Shown here: piece after piece, positions 25,683-33,662 of the stretch
How positions within the stretch are numbered: the stretch's first letter is position 1
How the letters are laid out: the number at the start of each line of letters is the position of its first letter
Origin: Saltatorellus ferox
Lineage (GTDB): Bacteria > Planctomycetota > UBA1135 > GCA-002686595
NCBI GenBank assembly: GCA_007751475.1
Contig: CP036434.1
Coordinates: forward strand, 2,294,001-2,358,000
Direction of reading: 5' to 3'
Length of the DNA stretch: 64,000 nucleotides
Translations under genes and position numbers: made by a program
The notes under the pieces: model-generated
Databases searched by the model: none
What the model was told of the DNA's origin: nothing
Seen by the model: only the letters and a program-made list of their open reading frames with translations

Positions 25683-26423
25683 ATGACGAATCTGCTCCAG
25701 GTCCACGACCTCTACAAGATCCACGCCGGTTCCGGCGAGGATCAGCCCGTCCTGCGCGGCGTGACGTTCGATGTGGCCGAGGGAGACTTCGTCTGCATCA
25801 TGGGGCCCTCGGGTTCCGGCAAGACGACGCTGCTGCACCTGCTCTCCGGGCTCGATGAACCATCCGCTGGCTCGGTGATCCTCGCTGGCAAGGACCTCGC
25901 GAAGGCGAAGGAAGAGGAGCGGACGCGCCAGCGACGCGACCAGGTCGGCTACGTCTTCCAGTTCTTCCACCTCATGCCGAACCTGTCGGTGATGGAGAAC
26001 ATCGGGCTGCCGCTCGCGATCGCAGGGCAGAATCCTGACCGGGACGCAGCCCGCATCCGCGAACTCGGCAAGAAGCTCGGGATCGAGGATCGCCTCGGCG
26101 CCTTTCCCCACGAACTCTCCGGCGGTGAGATGCAGCGCGCTTCGATCGCGCGCGCGCTGATCGGCGGCCAGCCGCTGCTCCTCTGCGACGAGCCCACGGG
26201 CAACCTCGCCCAGGCGGCGGGCCGCGAGGTGATGGAGGAACTCCAGCGAGCGAATCGCGAGGAGGGCCGGACCGTCGTGCTCGTGACCCACAATCCGAGG
26301 GACGCGGCGTTCGCGCACCGCGTGCTCTTCCTCGTCGACGGCGAACTCTCGGGTGATACGCTGGAAGGCGACGCGGTCAGCGAGACCGCGGTGGTGGCCG
26401 CCCTCCAGCGCCTCTCGATCTGA
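25683..26423 (+). CDS. ABC transporter ATP-binding protein (LolD/MacB type)
   Basis: A 246-residue ATPase with Walker A GPSGSGKT at 41-48, the Q-loop in VFQFFHLMPNLSVMEN, signature LSGGEMQR near 146, Walker B LLLCDEPTGNL and the H-loop VTHNP. The spacing and DEPTGNL match the LolD/MacB/FtsE class that works with FtsX-type permeases. The permease follows after two bases, so the two form a unit. Such systems extrude lipoproteins, peptides or drugs, or power envelope events without transport. Start at 25683, five bases past the mazG stop. Confidence 0.92.
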   Translation: MTNLLQVHDLYKIHAGSGEDQPVLRGVTFDVAEGDFVCIMGPSGSGKTTLLHLLSGLDEPSAGSVILAGKDLAKAKEEERTRQRRDQVGYVFQFFHLMPNLSVMENIGLPLAIAGQNPDRDAARIRELGKKLGIEDRLGAFPHELSGGEMQRASIARALIGGQPLLLCDEPTGNLAQAAGREVMEELQRANREEGRTVVLVTHNPRDAAFAHRVLFLVDGELSGDTLEGDAVSETAVVAALQRLSI

Positions 26424-26425
26424 TC

Positions 26426-29077
26426 ATGGGACTCAGCCTCATGATCGCCCGGCGCAGCCTGCTGCAGCGCCCGGGCCGGACCTTCTTCTCGATCCTGGGC
26501 GTCGCCCTCGGCGTGGCGACCGTCGTGGGCGTCGTGACGCTCGATCACGCGACGATCGAGGGCTACGCGCGTCCCCGGCAGGCCCAGGACCGGCCCGACA
26601 TCGAGCTGACGGCGGCGCGCGGCGAGACCGCGACCTCGGATCTGCTGGAGGGCCTGGAGGGAATCTCGGCAGCCTCCAAGTTCTTCCAGAACGAGGTGAT
26701 GGTCGGGATCGAGGGCGATGCCACCGTCCCCGCTGGCCGAGGTGGCGCCGCCGCGGGCGGAGCCTCACCCCGGGCCCAGCTCCTCGCCATCGAAGCGCGC
26801 TACGCCGCGTCGTTCGGACAGTTCGGGCTCGCGGCGGGCGCCGACCTGTCCCCGGACGCCACCGAGAACGAGGTGCTCATCGGGCCGTATCTCGTGGAGG
26901 AGTTCGGCCTCGATCTCGGCGACGAGATCTTCCTTTCGCGCCCCGTGCGCGCTGCGCGTCAGCGCTGCGAGGACGGCCAGCTCGTCGCCGTGCCGAGGGG
27001 CGAGACCGACCGGCCCAACGTGCTTCCGTTCCGCGTGGTCGGCATCCTGACGCGCGAGGGAACGGGCAGGGCCGCGGGCGGCAACGTGGCCGTCGTGGAC
27101 TACGAGGTCGGGCGCGAACTCTATCGCGGCGTCGAGATTCAACCTCGCTTCTGGGCGGTGAAGGACCCCGGCGTGGATCTCGAAAGGCTCCAGCGCTCGC
27201 TGGGCGCGACGTACTCCTATGCGCTGAACCGCGGCATCGTCGTGGGGCAGGCCGCGGACGAGCGCGCGTTCCGCACGGGGGTACGGATGCTGGGTCTGCT
27301 CGCGCTGGTCCTCGGCCTGTACGTCATCTTTCATACGCTTTCGATGTCGCTCACCGAGCGCGTTCTGGAGGTGGGCACCCTCCACGCGCTCGGCGCGACG
27401 CGCGGCCAGATCGGGCGCGTCTTCTTCACCGAGGCGGTGCTGCTCGCGGGCGCAGGGGCCCTCGTCGGCGTGCTCTTCGGCGTGCTGCTGGCCTTCGTCG
27501 CGGTCAAGTTCGGCATCACGACGCTCGGCGTCGGGAAGTACGTCCAGGGCTTCGTCGTTCCGTGGGGGCTCGTGGGCACGCTGGCGCTCCTCGGTTTTCT
27601 CGTGGCGCTCGTGGGATCGGTGTACCCGCTGGTCGCGATCGGTGGCGCGAACACGCTCAGCGCCCTTCGCGGGGACGACGCGCTGCGCCAGAACAAGAAG
27701 GCGACCCGCCGGTTCCATCTGATCTACGCCGGACTCCTGGCCGTGCTGGTCCCGGGGCTTTACCTCGTGCTGGTCCCCGTCGTGGGGGAGATGACCGGGG
27801 AGCTCGTGACCGTGCTGCTGGGTGTGGTCGGGCTGCTGACGCTCGTCGTCGTGCTGTCACTCGTGCTGCCCGTGGCGCTCTCGGCGCTCTGCGCGGCGAT
27901 CGTTCGGCCGCTGACCTCGTTCTATCCGCTGGCGGGTCGGCTGGCGACCCGCGCCATGCAGGACGCGCCCGCGCGTGTGGGCGTCTCAGCCTGCGCACTG
28001 GGCCTCGTGGCCGCCGGCTTCGTCGGCCTCCACGGGATGACGGCGAGCCTCTCCGCCGAGGTCACGAACTGGGCGGAGGAAGCCGTCGACGACAAGGTCT
28101 GGGCACGGAACCTTCCCCCGACGAACTACGAGGAGCTCAGCGCGCGGCTGGCCGAATTCCCGGGTGTCGTCGGCGTGGAGAAGGCGTCTGCTCGCCAGTT
28201 CGCGCCGTTCCTCGTGATCGGCATGTCCTCGTCGACGATGGGAAGCTACGGGGTCTTCGCGGAGGAGGCCGCGCTCGCGGATCGCTTCGAAACCGAGCGC
28301 ACCATCATCCTGTCGCGGCGCCTCGCCCGGGACCTCGACTACGCGATCGGCGATTCCGTCCAGATGAAGAGCCACAACGGCGTCGTCCTCGGCTTCGAGG
28401 TCCTCGCGATCTCCGACGCGTACGGGTTCTGGCCGAGCCCGGACGAACGCATGTACGGCGTGATCAGCGACCACTGGATGCGCCAGGACTTCTGCCTCGC
28501 GAGCGACGTCGTAACCGAGGTCTGCGTGCGCTTCGACGACTCTGCGCCGATGACGGATGCGGGGCATCTCGGGGTGCTGAAGGCGGCGCTCCGCGACGTC
28601 TTCCCCGAGGCCGACGACGTCCAGTACCGGATCGGCGAGGAGATTCGCGACTACGCCCTGAAGGACATCGGTCGGGACTTCTTCGTCTTCGACCTGCTGC
28701 TGCTCCTGATGGCCGGGCTCGCTTCGCTCGGCGTCCTGAACGGCCAGCTGCTCGCGACGCTGGAGCGTTCCCGCGAACTCGGTGTGCTGAAGGCGCTGGG
28801 CGCCGACCGTGGCCAGGTCGGGGGCGCTATGCTCCTGGAGGCCATCGTGGTCGGCGTGGCGGGCGGAGGGCTCGGGGTTCTGCTCGGGCTGGCCGCCACC
28901 CCGTTCGTCGTGGACGCGCTCGATACGATCGCGGGGCTCAGCCTGCCGAAGGCCTCGGCGGGCTGGTGGATCCCGATGTCGTTCGCGGGCGCCGTGTTCG
29001 TATCCGCTGTCGCGTCGCTCTATCCGATCCGTCGAGCCCGTGAGTTCGACGCCGTGCGCGCCGTTCGAACGAAGTGA
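26426..29077 (+). CDS. FtsX-like ABC transporter permease
   Basis: An 883-residue inner-membrane protein with two FtsX/MacB permease modules. An N-terminal anchor (RTFFSILGVALGVATVVGVV) is followed by a large periplasmic domain, then membrane helices about 285-400 containing LEVGTLHALGATRGQIGRV. Further helices lie at 430-510, then a second periplasmic part, and a final permease bundle about 750-870 with LGVLKALGADRGQVGGAML. The two (V/L)LKALGA-type coupling loops are where the ATPase normally docks. It pairs with the ATPase immediately upstream. The size and duplicated layout suit a lipoprotein or peptide exporter of the LolCE/MacB type, but the cargo is unknown. Confidence 0.9.
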   Translation: MGLSLMIARRSLLQRPGRTFFSILGVALGVATVVGVVTLDHATIEGYARPRQAQDRPDIELTAARGETATSDLLEGLEGISAASKFFQNEVMVGIEGDATVPAGRGGAAAGGASPRAQLLAIEARYAASFGQFGLAAGADLSPDATENEVLIGPYLVEEFGLDLGDEIFLSRPVRAARQRCEDGQLVAVPRGETDRPNVLPFRVVGILTREGTGRAAGGNVAVVDYEVGRELYRGVEIQPRFWAVKDPGVDLERLQRSLGATYSYALNRGIVVGQAADERAFRTGVRMLGLLALVLGLYVIFHTLSMSLTERVLEVGTLHALGATRGQIGRVFFTEAVLLAGAGALVGVLFGVLLAFVAVKFGITTLGVGKYVQGFVVPWGLVGTLALLGFLVALVGSVYPLVAIGGANTLSALRGDDALRQNKKATRRFHLIYAGLLAVLVPGLYLVLVPVVGEMTGELVTVLLGVVGLLTLVVVLSLVLPVALSALCAAIVRPLTSFYPLAGRLATRAMQDAPARVGVSACALGLVAAGFVGLHGMTASLSAEVTNWAEEAVDDKVWARNLPPTNYEELSARLAEFPGVVGVEKASARQFAPFLVIGMSSSTMGSYGVFAEEAALADRFETERTIILSRRLARDLDYAIGDSVQMKSHNGVVLGFEVLAISDAYGFWPSPDERMYGVISDHWMRQDFCLASDVVTEVCVRFDDSAPMTDAGHLGVLKAALRDVFPEADDVQYRIGEEIRDYALKDIGRDFFVFDLLLLLMAGLASLGVLNGQLLATLERSRELGVLKALGADRGQVGGAMLLEAIVVGVAGGGLGVLLGLAATPFVVDALDTIAGLSLPKASAGWWIPMSFAGAVFVSAVASLYPIRRAREFDAVRAVRTK

Positions 29078-29133
29078 AGCAGGCTTCCTGATTCTCTCCC
29101 CCCCCAACCGTGCTGCCGACCGCGCCGCCCACC

Positions 29134-31713
29134 ATGCTGCAAAGACTCCTTCCAGGCGTTCTCCTACTTGTCGCGGCGGCCCCGGGCTGCGGCGTTCTTG
29201 CGCTGGCGCCCGATGCCCCTGCCTCGACCTTCCGGAGCGACTGGCACGAACTCCAGGATCGCACCTGGATCGGCGAGAAGCACTGGGCCAACCGCCTTCA
29301 GGACTGGCGAGTCGCCGAGGGAACGCTGGAGTGCGTCGAGGCGCGGCCCGCGTTCGGCATGCGCACGCTGCATCTTCTGACCCACAGGCTCGTCGATGGA
29401 AAGGAGGGGTCGTTCCGGTCGAGGGTCCAGGTCGACGCCGTGGACGGGAGCCGGGCTGGAAGCGCTGCGGGGTTCCTCGTCGGCGCGGGCGGCGAGCACG
29501 TGGACTACCGGCTGACGTCCCAGGTGCACGGGACCTCGGCCGAGGACGGCGGGTTCCTCGCGCTCCTGGACGGCGACGGAAAGGTGTTCTTCGCCGACTT
29601 CGAGCAGCCCATCGAAGCCGGCGGGGGGAATCAGTGGGTGATGCAAACGAACCGCGAGCTGGTCGACTTCGGCCGGCCTGCGACCGGCGTCACGTTCACG
29701 GGTGACGGATTCGGCGCAGCGGGTCCCGTGCCGGTGGAGCTGGAGCTCGTCGGTGCTTCGTTCGACGGACGGCGCACGTTCATCCTGACGGCGCGCGAGG
29801 CCCGCAACGGCGGGGAAGTGCTCTCGACGGCGAGCTGGGAAGATGTGCCGGTTTCCGCCTTCGACGGCGCCGTCGCGCTCGTTTCGCACCGCGGCCCCGA
29901 GGGGGCGGATCGAGGCTATCGCTTCGCGGAGTGGACCCTCGCGGGCGAGCTGGTGGCGAGCGCTCCCGAGCGCGCGTTCGGGCCGATTCTGTTCGTGCAC
30001 TACACGGTCGATGTCGACGCGGACGTCGAGCCGGAGACGAGCGGTCGACTCGGGCTGACCGCGCAGGCGGGGCCCCTCGGGGTCGAGGACGCACGCACCG
30101 CGACGCTCGAACTGGCGGAGGGGAGCGGTCGCTTCCGCGAGGTGGCCGAGGCGAAGTTCGTGCCCGATAGCGCGACGTTCCATTTCGTGGTGGAGGGGCT
30201 CGACCCCGGTCGCGAGCATCGGTTCCGCGTTCGCTACGCTCCCGTCGACGAGGACGGCGACGAGATCGCGAAGCGCGTCTCGTACTACGAGGGCGTCATC
30301 GCCGCAGAGCCCGACAGCGAGGAGCTCACGATCGCTTCGCTCAGCTGCCAGAAGTCCTTCACCGGCGGTCTGCGCTGGAACGAGAGCGGGCTGTGGTTCC
30401 CGCACACGGAGGTGCGTGACCACGTGGCCGCGCACGGGCCGCACCTGCTCTACTTCGCCGGCGACCAGATCTACGAGGGAGACCTCACGGCGCCGGCTCG
30501 CGGGTCGAACGTGCCGCTGGAGACGTCGATCCACGACTACCTGCACAAGTGGTATCGCCACGGCTGGTCGTTCGGCGACCTGACCCGTCGGTTGCCCACG
30601 GTGGTCGTCACGGACGATCACGACGTCTTCCACGGCAACATCTGGGGCAATGCAGGCGTGCGGATGAAGGGTCCTGAGGGCACCAGCGCCCAGGACAGCG
30701 GCGGCTACGTGATGTCACCTGCCTTCGTGAACGCCGTCCACCGGACGCAGGTGGCGCACCTACCGCCGACCAGGGATTCGATCGGGACGCTGGCGAACGG
30801 CATCACGACGTACCACACGGAGCTGACGTGGGGCGGTGGGAGCTTCGCGATCCTGAACGATCGAATGTACAAGTCGCCGCCCGCGATCCTCGTGCCGGAA
30901 GGAAAGGTCAAGAACGGCTGGTTCCAGGCCGAGGGCTTCGATCCAGCGAAGCGGGCGGACGTGCCGGGCGCGGTGCTGCTCGGTCAGGGCCAGGAGGACT
31001 TCCTCGCCGAGTGGGCCAGCGACCGGAGCGGCGCCTGGTTCAAGGCGTGCCTGTCCCAGACGCCTCTGGCGAACGTGGCGACGCTGCCCGCGGGCGCCAG
31101 CGGTGGCAGCGTGATCCCGAGTCTCGCCGTGCCGCTGCCGGGAGAGTACGTCGAGGGGGACGAGCGCGCGGCCGACACGGATTCGAACGGCTGGCCGCAG
31201 ACGCCGCGGAACCGAGCGGTGGCGCTGCTGCGCCGTGCGAGCGCGTTTCACCTGACGGGCGATCAGCACCTCGGGTCGACGCTCAGGTACGGCGTCGACG
31301 ACTTCGACGACGCGGGCTTCGTGCTGTCGTCGCCCGCGGTGGCGAATACGTGGCCGCGGCGCTGGTTCCCCGACCCGTCCGAGCGACAGGCCGGGCCGCC
31401 GATCGCGACCGACGCGCCGGACTACACGGGTCGGTACTTCGACGGCTTCGGCAATCGCATGACCGTCCTCGCCGTGGCGAATCCCCGGGCGAACGGCGTC
31501 GAGCCGGAGCGGTTGCACGGTCGTGCTCCTGGCTATGGCATCGTGCGCGTGACGCGCGACTCCGAAGCCGCTGGCGGTGGTCGAGTGACCTTCGAGGCGT
31601 GGCCGCGTCACGTCGACCCGAAGGCGGAAGGGGCGGCGCCCTTCGAGGGCTGGCCGGTGCGATTCTCGCTGGGAGACGGGGGCGAACGCCGAGCGTCCCC
31701 GGAGCGTCGCTGA
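29134..31713 (+). CDS. PhoD-type alkaline phosphatase/phosphodiesterase, exported
   Basis: An 859-residue exported protein. The ATG at 29134 gives a hydrophobic signal (MLQRLLPGVLLLVAAAPGC) with a possible lipobox; an in-frame GTG at 29110 is less likely. The first 300 residues are a beta-rich lectin-like region (DWRVAEGTLECVEARPAF), then a fibronectin-like strand set (VEGLDPGREHRFRVRY). The metallophosphatase domain follows, with PhoD-type metal motifs YFAGDQIYEG, VVTDDHDVFHGNIWGN and FHLTGDQHLGS near the end. It would hydrolyse phosphate esters or diesters outside the cytoplasm using Fe/Ca-type metals, as in the family. It lies 56 bases after the FtsX permease and may share its transcript. 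Confidence 0.85.
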   Translation: MLQRLLPGVLLLVAAAPGCGVLALAPDAPASTFRSDWHELQDRTWIGEKHWANRLQDWRVAEGTLECVEARPAFGMRTLHLLTHRLVDGKEGSFRSRVQVDAVDGSRAGSAAGFLVGAGGEHVDYRLTSQVHGTSAEDGGFLALLDGDGKVFFADFEQPIEAGGGNQWVMQTNRELVDFGRPATGVTFTGDGFGAAGPVPVELELVGASFDGRRTFILTAREARNGGEVLSTASWEDVPVSAFDGAVALVSHRGPEGADRGYRFAEWTLAGELVASAPERAFGPILFVHYTVDVDADVEPETSGRLGLTAQAGPLGVEDARTATLELAEGSGRFREVAEAKFVPDSATFHFVVEGLDPGREHRFRVRYAPVDEDGDEIAKRVSYYEGVIAAEPDSEELTIASLSCQKSFTGGLRWNESGLWFPHTEVRDHVAAHGPHLLYFAGDQIYEGDLTAPARGSNVPLETSIHDYLHKWYRHGWSFGDLTRRLPTVVVTDDHDVFHGNIWGNAGVRMKGPEGTSAQDSGGYVMSPAFVNAVHRTQVAHLPPTRDSIGTLANGITTYHTELTWGGGSFAILNDRMYKSPPAILVPEGKVKNGWFQAEGFDPAKRADVPGAVLLGQGQEDFLAEWASDRSGAWFKACLSQTPLANVATLPAGASGGSVIPSLAVPLPGEYVEGDERAADTDSNGWPQTPRNRAVALLRRASAFHLTGDQHLGSTLRYGVDDFDDAGFVLSSPAVANTWPRRWFPDPSERQAGPPIATDAPDYTGRYFDGFGNRMTVLAVANPRANGVEPERLHGRAPGYGIVRVTRDSEAAGGGRVTFEAWPRHVDPKAEGAAPFEGWPVRFSLGDGGERRASPERR

Positions 31714-31743
31714 AATTCCCTGCGCAAAAAAAGGAACGCGGGC

Positions 31744-31771
31744 TAGACATGGCTGGCGGACGTTGTATTCT
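31744..31771 (+). promoter_or_regulatory. Probable sigma-70 promoter of tRNA-Asp
   Basis: TAGACA (31744-31749) matches the -35 consensus in five of six positions. A 16-base spacer and TATTCT (31766-31771) follow, ending 15 bases before the mature tRNA 5' end. The position fits a short leader. Confidence 0.6.
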
Positions 31772-31786
31772 TCCGCCCACAACCGC

Positions 31787-31863
31787 GGGGATGTAGCTCA
31801 ATTGGTTAGAGTGCCGGCCTGTCACGCCGGAGGTTGCGGGTTCAAGTCCCGTCATCCTCGCCA
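31787..31863 (+). tRNA. tRNA-Asp (anticodon GTC)
   Basis: A full cloverleaf of 77 bases. The acceptor GGGGATG pairs with CATCCTC (one G-U), the D arm is GCTCAATTGGTTAGAGT, the anticodon stem CCGGC/GCCGG closes loop CTGTCAC with anticodon GTC, and the T arm is GCGGG TTCAAGT CCCGT. Discriminator G73 is the expected Asp identity base, and the 3' CCA is encoded. A five-copy tandem repeat follows 67 bases later. Confidence 0.97.
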
Positions 31864-31930
31864 TCCCGCTCGCCCGAAAGACTTCTTCGGAAGCCGCTTT
31901 CGAGGCTCGAGCGCTCTGGCGAGCCCCGCA

Positions 31931-32030
31931 GGTGCTTCAGACCCGCAGCAGGTGCTTCAGACCCGCAGCAGGTGCTTCAGACCCGCAGCAGGTGCTTCAG
32001 ACCCGCAGCAGGTGCTTCGGACCCGCGGGC
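31931..32030 (+). repeat. Five-copy 20-bp tandem repeat downstream of tRNA-Asp
   Basis: The unit GGTGCTTCAGACCCGCAGCA is repeated exactly four times from 31931 to 32010, followed by a diverged fifth copy (32011-32030) and a fragment. There are no spacers, so it is a simple tandem array and not a CRISPR. It lies between the tRNA and the RNase D gene in non-coding sequence. Confidence 0.95.
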
Positions 32031-32120
32031 GTCTTGGACCCGCAGGTCGCTCGACCTCGGAAGACGGGTCGTCGCCCGCGCCGTGGCCATGTCGGTTGAT
32101 TCAAGGCCCCCGGGGTCTCT

Positions 32121-33347
32121 ATGGTGATCCCAATGGACGTACGCATCGAAGAGCTCCCACCGCCGATCCTCGTGGAGAGCCAAGAGGACTTCGAAGATCT
32201 GCTGGACGTCCTCGAGCAGGAAGACGAGATCGCCGTCGACACCGAGGCGGACTCCTTCTACAGCTTTCGCGACAAGGTCTGCTTGCTGCAGATCACGGCG
32301 CGCGGGCAGGACTGGCTCGTCGATCCGCTCGGTGATCTCGATCTGGCGGATCTGGGACCGATCCTGGCGGATCCGAGCAAGACGAAGGTCTTCCACGACG
32401 CCGAATACGACGTTCTGATTCTCGGTCGAGAGTTCGGCTTCCGCTTTGCGGGCCTCTTCGATACGCGGGTGGCGGCGGCCGTGCTCGGGAGCGCGGCCCC
32501 TGGACTTGCCTCGGTCTTGAGTGATCGCTTCGGTGTCCAGCTCGACAAGTCCCAGCAGCGATCCAACTGGGCGAAGCGTCCGCTCACGCCGAAGCAGATC
32601 GCCTACGCTCGACTCGATACCCGGTTCCTTCTTCCGTTGATGCACGAGCAGAAAGAGGAGCTCGCGCGGCAGGGGCGGTCCATGATCGTCGAGACCGAGT
32701 GCCGTCGACTGGAGGCCCTGGAGCCCCCGCCCCTCGAGTCCCATCCGAACGACTTCGTGAAGATCAAGGGCGCCCGCGCGCTCGATCCCAAGGGGGTCAG
32801 CGCGCTCAAGGAGCTGTATGCCGTGCGACAGAAGCTGGCGGAGCGCTACGATCTTCCGCCGTTCCGGATCCTCGGCAACAAGCCGATGCTGGACGTGGCG
32901 CGCAAGCGTCCGCGGAACGAGGCCGAACTCCTTCGCATCGAGGGCATCACGCCGAAGGTGCTCGGGCGTCTCGGCAATCGCGTGCAGCGAGCGCTGGACC
33001 GAGCGGCGCGCAAGGGTCCGATCGCCAGGCTTCCGATGTCGCCCAAGCGCGCGGGAGAGGGGCAGCTCGACGAGATCCAGTCCGAACTCCACGATCGCCT
33101 CAAGACGCTTCGGAAGGAGGCATCGGAGCGAATGGGCATCGAGTCGGCCTACCTGCTGAATCGGCACCTGCTGCAAAAGCTGGCGGAGGATCGTCCGGCC
33201 AGCGCGGAGTCCCTCCGCTCGGTCGACGGCATCGAGCCGTGGCAACTGGAGGCCTTCGGCGACGACATCGTGGCGACGGTGACGCGCTTCGAGCGCGATG
33301 TCGCAGCGGGGACGGTGCCGTCCGCACCTTCGCGACGTCGGAGGTAG
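32121..33347 (+). CDS. rnd: Ribonuclease D
   Basis: A 408-residue 3'-5' exoribonuclease that trims tRNA and other structured RNA 3' ends. DEDDy catalytic motifs are in order: AVDTEADSF (Exo I, about 39-46), FHDAEYDVLIL (Exo II) and YARLDTRFLLPL (Exo III with tyrosine and aspartate). Two HRDC-type helical regions follow (ILGNKPMLDVARKRP, RIEGITPKVLGRLG and a second near SLRSVDGIEPWQLE). Two in-frame ATGs at 32121 and 32133 are both plausible starts. The gene lies between tRNA-Asp and tRNA-Ala, which suits its function but need not reflect co-regulation. Confidence 0.93.
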   Translation: MVIPMDVRIEELPPPILVESQEDFEDLLDVLEQEDEIAVDTEADSFYSFRDKVCLLQITARGQDWLVDPLGDLDLADLGPILADPSKTKVFHDAEYDVLILGREFGFRFAGLFDTRVAAAVLGSAAPGLASVLSDRFGVQLDKSQQRSNWAKRPLTPKQIAYARLDTRFLLPLMHEQKEELARQGRSMIVETECRRLEALEPPPLESHPNDFVKIKGARALDPKGVSALKELYAVRQKLAERYDLPPFRILGNKPMLDVARKRPRNEAELLRIEGITPKVLGRLGNRVQRALDRAARKGPIARLPMSPKRAGEGQLDEIQSELHDRLKTLRKEASERMGIESAYLLNRHLLQKLAEDRPASAESLRSVDGIEPWQLEAFGDDIVATVTRFERDVAAGTVPSAPSRRRR

Positions 33348-33395
33348 GGCACCCGCAGGGTTAGCTGCAGCGGCAGTGGCAGCGCACCTGCTAAC

Positions 33396-33437
33396 GGGCC
33401 ACCGGGAAAGGGCCACCGGGAAAGGGCCACCGCCGAA
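33396..33437 (+). repeat. 14-bp tandem repeat near tRNA-Ala
   Basis: GGGCCACCGGGAAA occurs twice exactly (33396-33409, 33410-33423), followed by a third copy with three changes. It lies between the RNase D stop and the 3' end of the leftward tRNA-Ala gene. Confidence 0.85.
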
Positions 33438-33446
33438 GGTGAAGGA

Positions 33447-33522
33447 TGGTGGAGACGAGGGGGTTCGAACCCCTGACCTTTGCATTGCGAACGCAACGCT
33501 CTACCAACTGAGCTACGTCCCC
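33447..33522 (-). tRNA. tRNA-Ala (anticodon CGC)
   Basis: A 76-base cloverleaf on the minus strand. The acceptor GGGGACG pairs with CGTCTCC and includes the G3-U70 pair that defines alanine tRNA. The anticodon loop is TTCGCAA with anticodon CGC, the T arm is AGGGG TTCGAAC CCCCT, discriminator A73 is present and the CCA is encoded. TATCAT on the minus strand (33552-33557) could be its -10 box, without a clear -35. Confidence 0.97.
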
Positions 33523-33662
33523 ACACATGGCGCCCTCTGGCGCCGCGCGGGATGATAAGGAGCCGGGCGGCGTTGCCACAGATGGAAGAGCGGCTTTTTT
33601 TGGGACCGTGGAGTTCGCGTCCCCTGGCGACCGACTGAACCCGATCGGGGTAGTCTTCCCCC

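Noticed and set aside
31931..32030. Possible CRISPR array
   Set aside because: The copies are directly adjacent with no spacers and no cas genes are near; it is a plain tandem repeat.
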